Source: Gammaproteobacteria bacterium (GTDB lineage Bacteria > Pseudomonadota > Gammaproteobacteria > GCA-001735895). From it: a stretch of DNA of 7,387 nt. The translations under genes and the position numbers were made by a program. The stretch covers positions 1 through 7,387 of the forward strand of contig QNFD01000126.1 of the NCBI GenBank assembly GCA_003645435.1, in the 5' to 3' direction. Position 1 is the stretch's first letter, and each line of letters opens with the position of its first letter. Positions 6,746-7,387 of the stretch are shown one piece after another. Below the pieces are notes generated by a model. The model had not been told where the DNA came from. It saw only the letters and a list, made by a program, of their open reading frames with translations, and searched no databases.

Positions 6746-6774
6746 TCAAGTCTATTGTCCTAATTAGTGAAATA

Positions 6775-7230
6775 ATGTTCAACATCGTACTTTTTGAACC
6801 TGAGATACCCCCTAACACAGGCAATATTATTCGACTCGCGGCGAATACCGGATGCCGGTTACATTTGATCGAACCCATGGGTTTCCAACTAGACGACAAG
6901 CTGCTGCGCAGAGCCGGACTGGACTATCTTGAATGGGCAGAGGTACGCTGTTACCGATCATTCGAAGATTATGAAAAATCTTCTGATATCAGCCAGTTAT
7001 ATGCATTTACGACTAAAGCGGAACGATCTTACGCTGAGGCAAGATTCAATTCGCAAGATAGCCTGTTGTTTGGCCCTGAGAGCCGTGGATTGCCTGCGGG
7101 AATACTCAATTCACTGGACAGTGACAAGAAGCTCAGGATTCCGATGCGGGAGGGTTCGCGAAGCCTTAATTTATCAAACACCGTGTCGATAGCCGTTTAT
7201 GAAGCCTGGCGGCAGCAGGATTTTGCTTAA
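6775..7230 (+). CDS. trmL: tRNA (cytidine/uridine-2'-O-)-methyltransferase TrmL
   Basis: Predicted 151-residue SPOUT-class methyltransferase that transfers a methyl group from S-adenosylmethionine to the ribose 2'-O of wobble position 34 in the two tRNA-Leu isoacceptors (CmAA and cmnm5UmAA anticodons). It is close to E. coli TrmL (157 residues) throughout. The N-terminus is MFNIVLFEPEIPPNTGNIIR, SPOUT motif 1 is NTGNIIRLAANTG (14-26), motif 2 is LFGPESRGLP (98-107), and motif 3 is IPMREGSRSLNLSNTVSIAV (122-141), which forms the trefoil-knot cofactor site. YEAWRQ closes the conserved region. The frame is open 22 codons further upstream to ATG 6709, but ATG 6775 matches the family start exactly and lies after the proposed promoter. 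The ribosome binding site is weak (AGTGA). The gene is divergent from the msh operon and unrelated to pilus function. Confidence 0.97.
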   Translation: MFNIVLFEPEIPPNTGNIIRLAANTGCRLHLIEPMGFQLDDKLLRRAGLDYLEWAEVRCYRSFEDYEKSSDISQLYAFTTKAERSYAEARFNSQDSLLFGPESRGLPAGILNSLDSDKKLRIPMREGSRSLNLSNTVSIAVYEAWRQQDFA

Positions 7231-7273
7231 AAATAAAAAATTGGCTCTGCATGAAAATCATGTAAAAAAATAG

Positions 7274-7387
7274 AACGTCATTCCGGCATGTTTTAAGCCG
7301 GAATCCATTGATAAATTTTCTAGTTATTTAAATACTGGCTTCGTTTTTAATGGATACCGCGGTCCGACGCTTCGGCCTGCGCCGGCA
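7274..7387. repeat. Probable dispersed palindromic intergenic repeat, partial
   Basis: From AACGTCATTCCGGC onward the DNA is a series of short palindromes: the 8-base-stem hairpin at 7280-7304, ATCCATT (7303-7309) inverted as AATGGAT (7349-7355), the perfect palindrome ACCGCGGT (7356-7363), CCGA/TCGG (7364-7367 and 7372-7375) and GCCGGC (7381-7386). CGTCATTCCGG...CCGGAATCCA and TGGATACCGCGGTC are word patterns seen in short repeats scattered between genes in many proteobacteria. No open frame is supported here. The element runs off the window, so its other end and full length cannot be seen. The stretch 7231-7273 before it is AT-rich and holds only a 5-base-stem CATGA/TCATG hairpin. Confidence 0.55.
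7280..7304. repeat. GC-rich hairpin downstream of trmL
   Basis: ATTCCGGC (7280-7287) and GCCGGAAT (7297-7304) form a perfect 8-base stem with a 9-base loop, 50 bases after the trmL stop. It could stall or end the trmL transcript, but no T run follows on either strand, so it is not a standard intrinsic terminator. It belongs to the repeat region that extends to the right edge. Confidence 0.7.

Noticed and set aside
6630..6899. An 89-codon minus-strand open frame between mshI and trmL
   Set aside because: Most of it is antisense to the conserved start of trmL, no family pattern is visible, and it covers the promoter region.
7250..7270. CATGA/TCATG hairpin followed by an A run as a terminator
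   Set aside because: The stem is five bases with low GC, and the run after it on the trmL strand is A, not T; on the minus strand the T run comes before the hairpin.
1..7387. A novel defence, mobile or biosynthetic system
   Set aside because: All genes on the minus strand fit the known MSHA pilus assembly set in the expected order, and the plus-strand gene is trmL. No transposase, integrase, CRISPR repeat, tRNA or toxin-antitoxin pair was seen.

Overview
This window carries most of the assembly half of an MSHA-type (mannose-sensitive haemagglutinin) type IV pilus cluster, read leftward on the minus strand. One divergent housekeeping gene, trmL, lies on the plus strand at the right end. The MSHA genes, the close resemblance of TrmL to the Escherichia coli enzyme, and the moderate GC content point to a gammaproteobacterium of the Vibrio/Shewanella/marine type. 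The sequence does not identify genus or species.

Layout, in transcription order on the minus strand from 6605 to 1: mshI (PilM-like, cytoplasmic), mshI2 (PilN-like, inner membrane), mshJ (PilO-like, inner membrane), mshK (PilP/GspC-like, periplasmic), mshL (outer-membrane secretin, lipoprotein), mshM (ExeA-like AAA+ ATPase with a C-terminal membrane segment), mshN (membrane-anchored TPR protein) and the first 21 codons of mshE (extension ATPase with an N-terminal MshEN domain), which is cut by the left edge. All seven junctions overlap by 1, 4 or 8 bases, so the array has no intergenic DNA and looks like one translationally coupled transcript. Three starts are GTG (mshI2, mshK, mshN). Two upstream extensions that begin with TTG (mshI2, mshJ) were trimmed.

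Together the genes give a transenvelope machine: a cytoplasmic MshI and MshE layer, the MshI2-MshJ alignment pair in the inner membrane, MshK bridging to the MshL secretin, and MshM and MshN as accessory factors that probably help install or stabilise the secretin. The pilin and prepilin genes and the platform gene mshG would be expected beyond the left edge.

The 169-base gap at 6606-6774 separates mshI from trmL. It holds a plausible promoter for each direction and two small inverted repeats. After trmL, positions 7231-7387 hold no gene; they contain a GC-rich hairpin and further palindromes that look like a dispersed intergenic repeat running off the right edge.

I found no evidence of an undescribed system. 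The gene set is a recognisable MSHA assembly operon. The points worth a second look are the degenerate nucleotide-binding motifs in MshI, the unusual MshK N-terminus, the absence of mshH directly upstream, the intergenic repeat, and the candidate operators in the divergent promoter region.
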